DNA of 15,527 nt, taken from Bordetella parapertussis. Lineage in GTDB: Bacteria; Pseudomonadota; Gammaproteobacteria; Burkholderiales; Burkholderiaceae_C. The notes beneath the pieces were generated by a model. It had not been told where the DNA came from and made no database searches. It saw only the letters and a list, made by a program, of their open reading frames with translations. The stretch is taken from the NCBI GenBank assembly GCA_945899335.1, contig CAMDIP010000013.1:1-15527 (forward strand). Reading direction: 5' to 3'. The translations under genes were made by a program, and so were the position numbers. The first letter of the stretch is position 1; each line of letters begins with the position of its first letter. Of this stretch, positions 1 to 8,329 are shown piece by piece.

Positions 1-23
1 GTAGCAAGTTAAAGTCTCCCCCT

Positions 24-1094
24 ATGGAAAACATCGATGTCATGGTCTTGCGCACCTTGCGCAACTGGCGCCAAGCAGGTCAACGCGCTCTGCTAGCTAC
101 TGTCGTTCGCACATGGGGCTCATCGCCTCGCCCCATTGGCTCCATCATGGCCTTGTGTGAAACAGGTGCGGTGGTGGGCTCAGTCTCGGGTGGCTGCATT
201 GAAGATGACCTGATTTACCGCTTCACACAGGCCTATGCCACGGGGCAAAGCACGGGCGAAACCTCTGTCATTCCCATCGGCGCACCACAGCGTGTGAAGT
301 ATGGCATCACCGCTGATGAAGCGCATCGCTTTGGCTTGCCTTGCGGGGGAACGCTGGAGTTGCTTTTAGAGTTTGACCCTGATGCGCAGAGTTTGGATAC
401 CTTGGTGCTTTCATTGGAGCAAGGCCAGTTGATGCAGCGCAGCACTGTGCTGGCTTCTGGCACGGTCAGTTTGCAAGCCAGCGAGACCCCCACCGAGCTC
501 TTTATTGACGACGACAAACTCATCAACACCTTCGGCCCCGAATACCGCATGCTGCTCATCGGTGCAGGCCAACTGACCGAATACTTAGCCACCATGGCGC
601 TGTTCAACGGCTTTGCAGTTACCGTGTGCGACCCCCGCGAAGAGTACAGCGGCGCGTGGTCTGTGCCAAATGTGACGCTGACCGGTGAGATGCCAGACGA
701 TGTGGTGCAAAGTTTCCGCCCAGACAGGCGCAGCTGCGTGATCGCCCTCACCCACGATCCCAAACTGGACGACCTAGCTCTCTTGGAAGCTTTAGACACC
801 GATGCGTTTTACGTGGGCGCCATTGGTTCTAGGCGCAACAACGACGCGCGGCATCAGCGCATGATCGAGCACCTCGATAAAACGCCAGAGGAACTCAAAC
901 GCTTGCGTGGCCCTATTGGCATTTACATTGGCAGCAAAACTCCCGCGGAAATTGCGGTCAGCATCATGGCCGAAGTGCTGGCTGTGAAAAACAATGTCCC
1001 CCTGCCCCGTGACATGGACGTGGCGCATGCCAAAAATACCCAAGAAATCGCCCACAACGATCCAGGGGTGTTGGTGTGTGGGATTCGGAATTGA
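24..1094 (+). CDS. xdhC: XdhC/CoxI-family molybdoenzyme maturation factor
   Basis: The 356-residue protein has the two-part architecture of the XdhC/CoxI family, whose members bind molybdenum cofactor and help insert its sulfurated form into xanthine dehydrogenase or CO-dehydrogenase-like enzymes in the cytoplasm. The N-terminal domain carries the family signature GSVSGGCIE (residues 52-60) and a PCGG motif around Cys107. The C-terminal Rossmann domain begins with LIGAGQL (178-184) and continues with CDPREEY, YVGAIGSRRN and GIYIGSKTPAEIA. The length is normal for the two-domain form. The start has no convincing Shine-Dalgarno sequence, and a TAA lies just upstream, so it may be the tail gene of an operon entering from the left edge. 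The enzyme partner is outside the window. The stop is one base from the stop of the convergent apbE-like gene. The family call is firm; which enzyme it serves is unknown. Confidence 0.93.
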   Translation: MENIDVMVLRTLRNWRQAGQRALLATVVRTWGSSPRPIGSIMALCETGAVVGSVSGGCIEDDLIYRFTQAYATGQSTGETSVIPIGAPQRVKYGITADEAHRFGLPCGGTLELLLEFDPDAQSLDTLVLSLEQGQLMQRSTVLASGTVSLQASETPTELFIDDDKLINTFGPEYRMLLIGAGQLTEYLATMALFNGFAVTVCDPREEYSGAWSVPNVTLTGEMPDDVVQSFRPDRRSCVIALTHDPKLDDLALLEALDTDAFYVGAIGSRRNNDARHQRMIEHLDKTPEELKRLRGPIGIYIGSKTPAEIAVSIMAEVLAVKNNVPLPRDMDVAHAKNTQEIAHNDPGVLVCGIRN

Positions 1095-1095
1095 T

Positions 1096-1113
1096 TCAAC
1101 TCATTTGAGTTGA
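1096..1113. terminator. Perfect hairpin at the xdhC/apbE convergent junction
   Basis: TCAACTCA-TT-TGAGTTGA is an 8-bp perfect inverted repeat starting two bases after the xdhC stop and overlapping the last codons of the convergent apbE-like gene. It is not followed by a T run on either strand, so it is not a classical intrinsic terminator. It could stabilise the 3' end of the xdhC mRNA or act with Rho. The structure is seen; the function is inferred. Confidence 0.4.
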
Positions 1114-2070
1114 TTGATACGAATACCACTTCCCCCGCTTATCCTGCAAAACCACGTCCACACCCCAAGCTTTTGCCAAGCGCTCAACCCCTTGAGGGGG
1201 ACACATGAAAAACACCTTGGTCAAGGCGTCTGCCAAGGCGCACGAAGGCGCAATGACGCTTGCCGATGCCCAATGGCTGGGTGAGTCGCCTGTGTGGGGA
1301 TTCAATATATGGTGATGCACATGGTCTGCGCTGAACACGGTATGTGCGTCGGACGATGTGGCGATAGCCCAGCCATGAGGACTGATCACCGGTGGCGTAA
1401 CAGTTGAGGCGGCAGATGGCTCCACTGCAAAACGCCAATCTTCTCCTTTGGAAGACTGACCTAAAAAGGTAGTTTCTCCCGTGTCAATCAAGGCATGCTG
1501 CACGCCATGCGCCTGCAACACAGCACGGACCTTGTCTGCCGCATAGCCTTGCGCGATGCCGTTCAAAGAAACGCCCATGCCTTTGGCATGCAAACGAACA
1601 ACATCTGCAGACACAGTCATGGCCTGCCAGTTCACCAAAGAACGTGTTTGCGAAAGAGCTTTGGATGAAGGCAAAGTTTGAGATTGCGAATGCAATGACC
1701 ATAAGCGCCACAAAGGTTGCATGGTCACATCAAACGCACCCGCGCTGCGTCGTGACACATATTGAGCAAGTGTCAACACCGACAGCAATTGCGCATCAGG
1801 TTTGCGCAACTCTCCTTGCCGGTTCAAACGACTGACCGCAGAGTCTGGGTCAAACAAACTCATTTGCTTTTCAACTGAACGAATGGCTTTTACCGAAGCG
1901 TCCAAGGCCTCATGCAGCTTGCTTGCATCGGTGTGCGCGGCTTTGAGCCAAAGCGTGGTGCCAAAGCCCATCAAACTGCGCTCTTGCCAGACCAAGGACT
2001 CACGCGCAGTGGCATTGAGGCCCAAACCCAAACCCATGCCAAGTTGCAATAACTGTCTGCGCTGCATCAT
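1096..2070 (-). CDS. apbE: Exported ApbE/NosX-type FAD:protein FMN transferase
   Basis: The 324-residue protein belongs to the ApbE family, periplasmic enzymes that move FMN from FAD onto a Ser/Thr of target proteins such as NqrC, RnfG and NosR. The N terminus has a twin-arginine-like start (RRQLLQLG from residue 4, then a hydrophobic stretch to about 21), consistent with Tat export as described for NosX. Family motifs seen are VSLNGIAQGYAADK (167-180), LIDTGETTFLG (195-204, with the NosX-like GE rather than GG), HHHILNPHTG (252-261) and ADALT (280-284, with the metal-binding Asp281). Its ATG overlaps the TGA of the upstream nosR-like gene as ATGA, so the two are almost certainly translationally coupled, and the NosR-like protein is the obvious substrate. 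nosX would be an equally valid name; apbE is used because no nitrous oxide reductase gene is visible. Confidence 0.92.
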   Translation of the reverse strand: MMQRRQLLQLGMGLGLGLNATARESLVWQERSLMGFGTTLWLKAAHTDASKLHEALDASVKAIRSVEKQMSLFDPDSAVSRLNRQGELRKPDAQLLSVLTLAQYVSRRSAGAFDVTMQPLWRLWSLHSQSQTLPSSKALSQTRSLVNWQAMTVSADVVRLHAKGMGVSLNGIAQGYAADKVRAVLQAHGVQHALIDTGETTFLGQSSKGEDWRFAVEPSAASTVTPPVISPHGWAIATSSDAHTVFSADHVHHHILNPHTGDSPSHWASASVIAPSCALADALTKVFFMCPPQGVERLAKAWGVDVVLQDKRGKWYSYQSTQMS

Positions 2071-4220
2071 GCGGCCACCTCTTTGTGAACAGGAATAAAA
2101 CGACCATCAACTTTGCGATGCTGTATCAAAGGCAAACATTTTTGATCGTCTTGGTAAATAGACACACAATCCAAACACTGAAAGCATTCAGCATAGTTGA
2201 CGTCACCACTCTTCTCAATCGCTTGGTACTCACAACGGTGCCGACAAGTTTGGCAAGGTGTGCCGCAGGCCTCGCGACGGGGTATCCAAGACCAGCGCTG
2301 CAACACATTCACAGCAGCTAGCGCTGCACCCAAGGGGCATATATAACGGCAATAGCCTCGGTAAACCACTACGCCCAAAGTCAAACAAAACACCGCCCAA
2401 GCGACGTAAGGCCAGTCACGTTCAAAGTACATGCTGATGGCTGTTTTGAAGGGCTCCACTTCTACCGCCAACTCTGCAAATGAGGGGGATACATACAACG
2501 AGCCTAAAACAAACGCCAGCACAGCGTACTTGAACCATTTGAGCTTGGCATCCAAGGCTGTTCTAAGGCGTCGTTGTCTGATGCCAATGGCGTTAGCCAC
2601 CAAGCTGATCAATTCTTGCAATGCGCCGAAAGGACACAGCCATCCGCAAAACGTACCCCTGCCCCAAATCAACAAAGTGACAGCGACAAAAACCCACAAG
2701 ATCACCGTCATGGGGTCGTTCATGAAAAAGCTTAAATCTTCCCCTCCTGCCAGCGCTTCAATAGCCGCCGTGATGTTCACAATAGTCAACTGACCTTGGG
2801 CATACCAGCCAATAAAACCCACTGTGAAAACCAAATATGCACTTCGCAGCACCTTGAACCGCTTCGAGTTGAGACTGAGACGCTTTTGCAAAAACAACCC
2901 TGAACTCAGAACGATCAAACCCAGCAACAAGACTGCTATCTCCGTCGATCGTGTTTGCCAAGCATCAGCCCATTCACGGGTGGAAAAATCGGTATCTAAC
3001 AGTGAATGCCACTGTGTACGGATTCCGTGGTAACTGTAGGGGATGTCAACGCGACGGCTTTCCACTTGGTTGGGGAAATTACCAAAGCGTCGACCGTATT
3101 TCAGCTGGATATCAAAACCTTGCGCGGGATCCAAGGGTGTCGCAGTATCAATGACATAAAAATACGCACCGGTTTTATCGGGGTAGCCAGGGACCTTCAA
3201 GCCTTTGTCATAAGCCATGGGCCGCAGTTTGAGCTCTTTGCCATCTTGCGAAACGATGAAAGGAATGTCTTCGACGATGCGTTGGCTCTCATAGTTCATT
3301 TTGTAAAGAGGTCCACTCTCGGTCACCATCAGGGCCTGCGACAAACGCCTGTTAGCCCCCAATAAGCGCCAACCATCTTCATCCAACAAGTTGCGGCCAA
3401 TCGAGGGCAAGCTGACCAAAGCCGTATGAAAAGTCAAGGCCACTTCATCGGGCTTGCTAGCGGCTGATTTGTCTGCACCTTCGGCACGTGTACCTGCAAA
3501 TAATTTCTCAATCTCACCGCGCTTAATCGTGAACTCACTGACCATGCCACGCGAACGCAGGGTGTCCCAGGTTATAGGCTTGAAAGTGTCATCTTCGGCT
3601 TTGCGCTTGACTGAACTCGAAGCGCTGCTGCCTGCGATCTGCCCTAACTTGCTCGCCTCTATGTGCGCCAACGCCACAGAGGCTGCAGAGTTAACGATGG
3701 TGCGGTCAATCGCTTTTGCACTCACCGTGCCTGCTTGCACACCAAACAATGCTGCGTACTGATCATCTCTTCGGGCGGTTGCCAAATGACCAAAGATTTC
3801 AATATTGTGGTTAACTGTCAAGCCCTCGTATTGCTTTGCAAACTTTGCCAGCTTGGCAATGCCCGCCTCAGATCGAAAAATAGGCTCGCGGTGACTGATC
3901 AGTCGCGACTCAATAAATCGACCTTCTGTATCCATGGCCACCAAAATATTGATGGGCTTGCCCCCATAACCACGCACTGGTTCAAAATCAACCGACTCAA
4001 ACACATAGCCCTTATGTTCGGGTTTAGCGTCCGGCATTTCCGAGTTTTTGCTGAACAAGGGGTACAGCGGCATGCCTGACTGCATTTCCCCCACCATGAA
4101 GGTATCTGCAAAGATTTTGTCGATATCTTCTTTAAGTAACTCCCCTGCCAATAAGGGGGACACGGTCAGCAAAAAAATCAAACTGAAAAAGTAACAAGCG
4201 GCCAATGAAAGCAAATGCAT
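2067..4220 (-). CDS. nosR: NosR/NirI-family membrane flavo-iron-sulfur protein
   Basis: The 717-residue protein (from the ATG at 4220) has the full NosR/NirI layout. A signal peptide or first membrane segment covers residues 1-25. A periplasmic FMN-binding domain lies at about 70-195, and about five membrane helices follow between 427 and 621. There are two CxxxCP motifs, CGWLCP (525-530) and CRYICP (624-629), and a cytoplasmic ferredoxin-like tail with Cys 652, 656, 659, 663, 679, 682, 685 and 695. NosR proteins pass electrons across the membrane and are needed for nitrous oxide reductase activity and expression. The likely flavin-attachment site reads SAAS (178-181) instead of the usual [S/T]GA[S/T]. 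A TTG four codons upstream is possible, but the ATG gives a cleaner signal peptide; neither has a clear ribosome site. It forms an operon with the ApbE gene. The family call is strong; the physiological role without nosZ is open. Confidence 0.88.
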   Translation of the reverse strand: MHLLSLAACYFFSLIFLLTVSPLLAGELLKEDIDKIFADTFMVGEMQSGMPLYPLFSKNSEMPDAKPEHKGYVFESVDFEPVRGYGGKPINILVAMDTEGRFIESRLISHREPIFRSEAGIAKLAKFAKQYEGLTVNHNIEIFGHLATARRDDQYAALFGVQAGTVSAKAIDRTIVNSAASVALAHIEASKLGQIAGSSASSSVKRKAEDDTFKPITWDTLRSRGMVSEFTIKRGEIEKLFAGTRAEGADKSAASKPDEVALTFHTALVSLPSIGRNLLDEDGWRLLGANRRLSQALMVTESGPLYKMNYESQRIVEDIPFIVSQDGKELKLRPMAYDKGLKVPGYPDKTGAYFYVIDTATPLDPAQGFDIQLKYGRRFGNFPNQVESRRVDIPYSYHGIRTQWHSLLDTDFSTREWADAWQTRSTEIAVLLLGLIVLSSGLFLQKRLSLNSKRFKVLRSAYLVFTVGFIGWYAQGQLTIVNITAAIEALAGGEDLSFFMNDPMTVILWVFVAVTLLIWGRGTFCGWLCPFGALQELISLVANAIGIRQRRLRTALDAKLKWFKYAVLAFVLGSLYVSPSFAELAVEVEPFKTAISMYFERDWPYVAWAVFCLTLGVVVYRGYCRYICPLGAALAAVNVLQRWSWIPRREACGTPCQTCRHRCEYQAIEKSGDVNYAECFQCLDCVSIYQDDQKCLPLIQHRKVDGRFIPVHKEVAA

Positions 4221-4243
4221 AAGATCACACAAAGATAAATGTC

Positions 4244-4272
4244 ACTGAGGTTATACCAGTCGAAACCTCGGT
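4244..4272. promoter_or_regulatory. Operator-like dyad between nosR and the MFS gene
   Basis: ACTGAGGTT-N11-AACCTCGGT is a dyad with 8 of 9 positions matching across the arms. The arm centres are 20 bp apart, about two helical turns, as expected for a dimeric regulator. It sits in the 153-bp space between the divergent nosR-like and MFS genes, ending 24 bp before the nosR ATG and about 100 bp before the MFS ATG. I see no FNR/NNR-type box (TTGAT-N4-ATCAA) in this spacer. It could instead form a hairpin in the nosR leader. Confidence 0.4.
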
Positions 4273-4361
4273 ATTTACCCTCGCAACTGAACCGCAAGAC
4301 GACTTAAAACAGACATGACCATATTCCCTATGCTAAGGTGAACTCTCTGCTGTTTCAGCAC

Positions 4362-4366
4362 AAAGG
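4362..4366 (+). promoter_or_regulatory. Ribosome binding site that sets the MFS start
   Basis: AAAGG lies 7 bases before the ATG at 4374. The alternative GTG at 4338 has no such site, so the ATG is preferred. Confidence 0.6.
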
Positions 4367-4373
4367 TTTATGC

Positions 4374-5666
4374 ATGAACACCGCTCTACAACCCTCTACC
4401 CCCTTTGAAGAAGCCACCTATCTCAAGGTCACTTGGCGACTCATACCCCTGCTGCTGCTTTGTTACATCGTTGCTTATTTAGACCGCGTCAATGTTGGTT
4501 TTGCAAAGTTGCAAATGGCGGGCGATTTGGGGTTTTCTGACACCGTTTATGGTTTGGGGGCAGGTATGTTTTTCATTGGTTACTTCTTTTTTGAAGTGCC
4601 CAGCAACATCATCTTGCACAGAGTAGGTGCCCGTGTTTGGATAGCCCGCATCATGGTGACTTGGGGCATTGTTTCCGGCGGCATGATGTTCATACAAACT
4701 GAAACACAGTTTTATGTCATGCGGTTTTTACTAGGACTGGCAGAAGCCGGTTTTTTCCCCGGTATTATTTTGTATCTCACCTACTGGTATCCCTCACACC
4801 GTCGTGCTCGTATTGTGTCGATGTTCATGACCGGCATCCCCTTGGCAGGCGTCATTGGTGGCCCCTTATCGGGCTGGATCATGAAGAGCTGGGATCAGGT
4901 CAGCGGGCTACACGGCTGGCAATGGATGTTCTTGCTTGAGGCCATTCCCTCAGTGATCATTGGCGTGGTGGTGTATTTCTATTTAGATGATCGCATCACC
5001 AGCGCCAAATGGCTGAAAGATGAAGAGCGCGATATGTTGCAAAAACGCATTCAAGAAGAAGAAAGCGACAAAGAACATGTGCCCATGATGCAGGTCTTTA
5101 AAAGCGGCCGAATGTGGACCATGAGCGCTATTTACTTCACCATGGCCATGAGTTTGTATGGAGTGAGTTTTTGGTTGCCCACCATCATCAAAGGCATGGG
5201 TATCACAGACAACTTGGAAATTGGCATGCTGTCATCTCTTCCTTGGATTGCAGCTGTTTTTTCTATGTTGCTGTTTGCTCGAAGTGCAGACAAGATGCGT
5301 GAGCGCCGCTGGCATGTGGTCATACCCATGCTCATGGGTTCTACAGGCTTGATTTTGTCAGTGCTTTTGTCTGGCAACCATTACCTCTCATTTGCTGCGC
5401 TCATACTGGCCTGCATGGGCATCGTGTCTGCCATCCCCTTGTTTTGGAGCTTGCCCACCGCGTTCTTGGTGGGTGCCGGTGCAGCTGCCGGAATTGCCGC
5501 CATCAACTCGATTGCGAATTTGGCAGGTTTTTTGGCGCCCTATTTGGTGGGCTGGCTAAAGCAACTTACCTCTTCCACCGACTCAGGCATGTACCTGCTG
5601 GCAGCTGTCTTGGTCATAGGTGCTGCAATTACCTTGATGGTTCCAGCCAAACTGGTCAACCGCTAA
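4374..5666 (+). CDS. MFS transporter, anion:cation symporter (ACS) type
   Basis: The 430-residue protein is an inner-membrane secondary transporter with about 12 hydrophobic segments. The first helix ends in YLDRVNVGFAKLQM (Asp37, Arg38, Asn40), the hallmark of the ACS branch, whose characterised members move organic anions such as tartrate, phthalate, glucarate and 4-hydroxyphenylacetate with protons. Also typical are FFEVPSNIILHRVGAR, RFLLGLAEAGFFPG and the long central cytoplasmic loop holding KWLKDEER. The length is normal. The gene is divergent from the nosR-like gene across an operator-like dyad, and convergent with the two-component regulator, whose stop lies 18 bases beyond its own. 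The substrate cannot be told; a carboxylate is the likely class. The start is the ATG with AAAGG 7 bases upstream rather than the GTG at 4338. Confidence 0.9.
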   Translation: MNTALQPSTPFEEATYLKVTWRLIPLLLLCYIVAYLDRVNVGFAKLQMAGDLGFSDTVYGLGAGMFFIGYFFFEVPSNIILHRVGARVWIARIMVTWGIVSGGMMFIQTETQFYVMRFLLGLAEAGFFPGIILYLTYWYPSHRRARIVSMFMTGIPLAGVIGGPLSGWIMKSWDQVSGLHGWQWMFLLEAIPSVIIGVVVYFYLDDRITSAKWLKDEERDMLQKRIQEEESDKEHVPMMQVFKSGRMWTMSAIYFTMAMSLYGVSFWLPTIIKGMGITDNLEIGMLSSLPWIAAVFSMLLFARSADKMRERRWHVVIPMLMGSTGLILSVLLSGNHYLSFAALILACMGIVSAIPLFWSLPTAFLVGAGAAAGIAAINSIANLAGFLAPYLVGWLKQLTSSTDSGMYLLAAVLVIGAAITLMVPAKLVNR

Positions 5667-5676
5667 TCACCACCAA

Positions 5677-5712
5677 GTGCGTGCCTAGTACACCAAGCTA
5701 ATGGGCACGCAC
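5677..5712. terminator. Long-loop hairpin at the MFS/response-regulator junction
   Basis: GTGCGTGCC (5677-5685) and GGCACGCAC (5704-5712) form a perfect 9-bp, GC-rich stem around an 18-base loop, extendable by a G-U and an A-U pair. It starts 11 bases after the MFS stop and covers the stop codon and last codons of the convergent response regulator. No T run follows on either strand. It may act as a 3' end stabiliser or bidirectional stop; the function is inferred. Confidence 0.45.
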
Positions 5713-6428
5713 AGCTGGTAACCAACCCCCCAGACCGACTTAATAGCCGGCTCGGCATCGGCTTCCTGCACAGTTTTGAATTTCTTGCGCAAACGGGCAA
5801 TCAACTCTTCCAAAGCATGTTTGGTCATGCCTTCTTCATCGTCTTCGCGTGAAAATAAATCACACAGAGCGCCTGACTCCAAAATATGCTCCTTGGCGTG
5901 ACTCAAGGACACCAGCAACACTTTTTCTCGGTTGGTTAAGCGCAGCTTCTGGCCCTCTTGGGGTCCTGTCAAAAGGCGGTCACGAAGGCTCAAGCTCCAA
6001 CTGCTGGCAGAGTCCTGCTTTTTCACTCGCTTGCCTAAGTTTTGCAGAACCAAAACCAACTCGTCTGGTGAGATCGGCTTGGTCAAGTAAAAATCTGCAC
6101 CGCCATGGCTGTAGCCGGCCAATCTGTCATGCAAAGCAACGCGAGCTGTCATGATCACAATGCCTGCATTTGGCAAAGACTCCCTCAGCCTTTTGCACAA
6201 GCTCAGACCACCCTCACCGGGCAAATTCAAATCAATGATGAACAAATCGATGGGCTCTGATTGAGTGAGGTCATACAAAGCAGCAGCGCTGGAAACACCC
6301 ACGACAGAAAAATCGTTGGCAGTCAGATGCAGCTCAATTTCTTGCCGAAGCAATCTGTCGTCTTCCACAATGGCCACTCGCAATGATGGGCGTAAAGCGA
6401 CCAACGGCGTCGCGAGGTGTTTTTTCAT
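5685..6428 (-). CDS. OmpR-family response regulator
   Basis: The 247-residue cytoplasmic protein has an N-terminal receiver domain (about 16-135) and a C-terminal winged-helix DNA-binding domain of the OmpR/PhoB type (about 145-245). Receiver residues are in place: the acidic pair at Asp23-Asp24, phospho-acceptor Asp66 (in IIDLNLPG), Thr94 (in IVIMTAR) and Lys117 (in LTKPIS). The effector domain shows RLTNREKVLLVSL and ends in the typical WGVGYQL turn. Its ATG overlaps the TGA of the histidine kinase gene as ATGA, so the two form a cognate, coupled pair. Target genes are unknown. By position, the convergent MFS transporter and the divergent rraA-like gene are candidates, which is only inference. 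Confidence 0.93.
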   Translation of the reverse strand: MKKHLATPLVALRPSLRVAIVEDDRLLRQEIELHLTANDFSVVGVSSAAALYDLTQSEPIDLFIIDLNLPGEGGLSLCKRLRESLPNAGIVIMTARVALHDRLAGYSHGGADFYLTKPISPDELVLVLQNLGKRVKKQDSASSWSLSLRDRLLTGPQEGQKLRLTNREKVLLVSLSHAKEHILESGALCDLFSREDDEEGMTKHALEELIARLRKKFKTVQEADAEPAIKSVWGVGYQLCVPISLVY

Positions 6429-8329
6429 AAAGGCACCTTAAGAGAAAAGACAACCAAATTTCGTTCCTGTGAAAATTCAAGCGTCGCATTGATTTTTTCA
6501 GCAGCAGACATGGATAACGACAAACCCAAGCCCATGCCAGACTGTTCTTGAACATTGTTATGACGGTAGTAAGCTTGAAACAACTTGGTTGGATCAGGTG
6601 ACTTGTCACTTTCAATCGTATTCGAGACTTCAATCACGGCTGTATGATTTTGAGAAAAGGCTTTAATCAATACCGTGTCCGTTGGCAAATGGTATTTGTA
6701 GGCGTTGCTGATTAAATTTTGCAGAATCAGTGAGATCATCAAACGACTGGTGGAGATGCATAAACCATGTTCAACCTCTATTTTGAAGATCCGAATATCA
6801 GCATAGTCACCAATTGAGACTTCTATGAGCTCTGTAATGTCTACTGACTCCTTGCCCTGACTGGCATCGAATCGATCGATTTTGTTCGACAGCGCTACGT
6901 GCTCAATCAATTCGTTCATTCTTTCAACTGAATCATCAATGCGTTTGACCCTTTGCAGCGAATCGCTGTCTATAGACACATTGCGCTTCAAACTGGCGAT
7001 GGCAAAGCGAATCGTGCCGAGAGGGTTTTTTAATTCATGGGTCAGCATATCAATCATGCTTTGGCGTTCTGTCAAACGCTCACGCTGGGCTGTGGATTTG
7101 GCTGCTTCAAGCTTGAAATTTTCCAGGGTCTCATTGCTGATTCTTCTGCGATCAAATACCTGAATAATCAGAATCGCAAATAAAAATATGCCCACCCGAC
7201 TACCATTCAACCGCGAATCCCCCAAACTCTGCATAAAAAGCGGAGTGGATTGAGAAATTTCTGGGTAGAGATTGAAAGCCGTAAAAATACTGCCTATCAA
7301 CATAATCTCAAAAATCAGATACCCGATCAAGGTTAGCCAGCGCAGTAGTTTTGAAATATTTTGGGCTGTTGCCGCCCCCAAAATTTGCACCAGAAAGCAA
7401 ATCACATGAATAGCGATGGTCAAGCGACTTGCGTTGGAAAATTGATCGCTCACAACGAAGTACATCGACAACACACACAGACCTGCTAAAAACCACATCG
7501 CTTTACGGTAGTAGGCGTGCAATTTATACGGTTGTAATAAAACATAGCCCAGAAGCACACTGAATATGGCGCGGATGCTCAACAGGTATTGATTCAGGTT
7601 GTTCATCAGCTCTGGTGAAGGGTCTTCAAACACTCTGGCCGACAAACCAGTGCTCAATAAAATCAGCAGCACAACAGATATTTGGTAAGCACAAAATGTC
7701 GCTACCAAGCTTGAACGCTCAATCACGAAAAACAAAAGCCCAATCACAAGCAAAGCTGTGGCTACCGCAAAAGTGCCGATAAGCGTGACCATGCGGTTAG
7801 CCACCGACAAGGGCAAATCCCTGAGCGGCACAGCTTCCAGAACAACTGTGTTGATGGTGGTAGTTTGAATTTTCAGGTAAAGGTCAATGGGGTCTTTTGG
7901 GTCAGAACGCAGTTCAAAGCAATGGAAATCATCCAGACAACTGGCATATTTTTGCTTGACCTTGTCCCCTCGGTGTTGCTTGATCCATTCACCATTCACC
8001 ATCTCAAATAACTCAATACTGTCCAGTGCTAACAAGCCTATTCTCAACACAACAGCGCTGTCATACCCAATGTTGGAAGCATTTTCAAAACTTATGGGGG
8101 ACTGCGGGAATATCCGAAGCTTGATCCAAACAGGTTTTTCTATAAACCCTAAACGCAGATCTTTATGAAAGGTTTTGAATGCGTCATTGGGAAATGACGC
8201 GACTTCTTTCAACTGAATGCTGTCGCTTGACGAAACCAGATAAGCTGACTCTATAGCGAGGGGGGTCGCTGCCGCATGCGGAGCTGCTAAAAAAAACAGC
8301 GTCATTAAAAAAAACCACAAGCGCTTCAT
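6425..8329 (-). CDS. 7TMR-DISM membrane sensor histidine kinase
   Basis: The 634-residue protein begins with a signal peptide (MKRLWFFLMTLFFLAAPHAAA). A periplasmic 7TMR-DISM extracellular sensor domain follows (about 22-172), in a family thought to bind carbohydrate-like or other small ligands. About seven membrane helices (179-392), a short coiled linker and a kinase core come next. The dimerisation box is MLTHELKNPLGTIRF with phospho-acceptor His431. The ATPase domain has the N box NLISNAYKY (Asn538, Asn542), an F box near LFQAYYRH (583) and the G box SGMGLGL (597-603). The gene is upstream of, and overlaps, the response regulator by ATGA. An in-frame ATG at 8383 would add 18 residues including a second hydrophobic stretch; I prefer 8329 because it gives a standard signal peptide, although neither start has a strong ribosome site. 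The ligand is unknown. Confidence 0.9.
   Translation of the reverse strand: MKRLWFFLMTLFFLAAPHAAATPLAIESAYLVSSSDSIQLKEVASFPNDAFKTFHKDLRLGFIEKPVWIKLRIFPQSPISFENASNIGYDSAVVLRIGLLALDSIELFEMVNGEWIKQHRGDKVKQKYASCLDDFHCFELRSDPKDPIDLYLKIQTTTINTVVLEAVPLRDLPLSVANRMVTLIGTFAVATALLVIGLLFFVIERSSLVATFCAYQISVVLLILLSTGLSARVFEDPSPELMNNLNQYLLSIRAIFSVLLGYVLLQPYKLHAYYRKAMWFLAGLCVLSMYFVVSDQFSNASRLTIAIHVICFLVQILGAATAQNISKLLRWLTLIGYLIFEIMLIGSIFTAFNLYPEISQSTPLFMQSLGDSRLNGSRVGIFLFAILIIQVFDRRRISNETLENFKLEAAKSTAQRERLTERQSMIDMLTHELKNPLGTIRFAIASLKRNVSIDSDSLQRVKRIDDSVERMNELIEHVALSNKIDRFDASQGKESVDITELIEVSIGDYADIRIFKIEVEHGLCISTSRLMISLILQNLISNAYKYHLPTDTVLIKAFSQNHTAVIEVSNTIESDKSPDPTKLFQAYYRHNNVQEQSGMGLGLSLSMSAAEKINATLEFSQERNLVVFSLKVPL

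Noticed and set aside
4338..4373. GTG start adding 12 residues to the MFS transporter
   Set aside because: There is no ribosome site before it, whereas the ATG at 4374 has AAAGG at 7 bases and gives the usual N-terminal length.
4221..4373. FNR/NNR-type box (TTGAT-N4-ATCAA) expected upstream of a denitrification-type nosR
   Set aside because: I read the spacer on both strands and found no such match; only the ACTGAGGTT dyad stands out.
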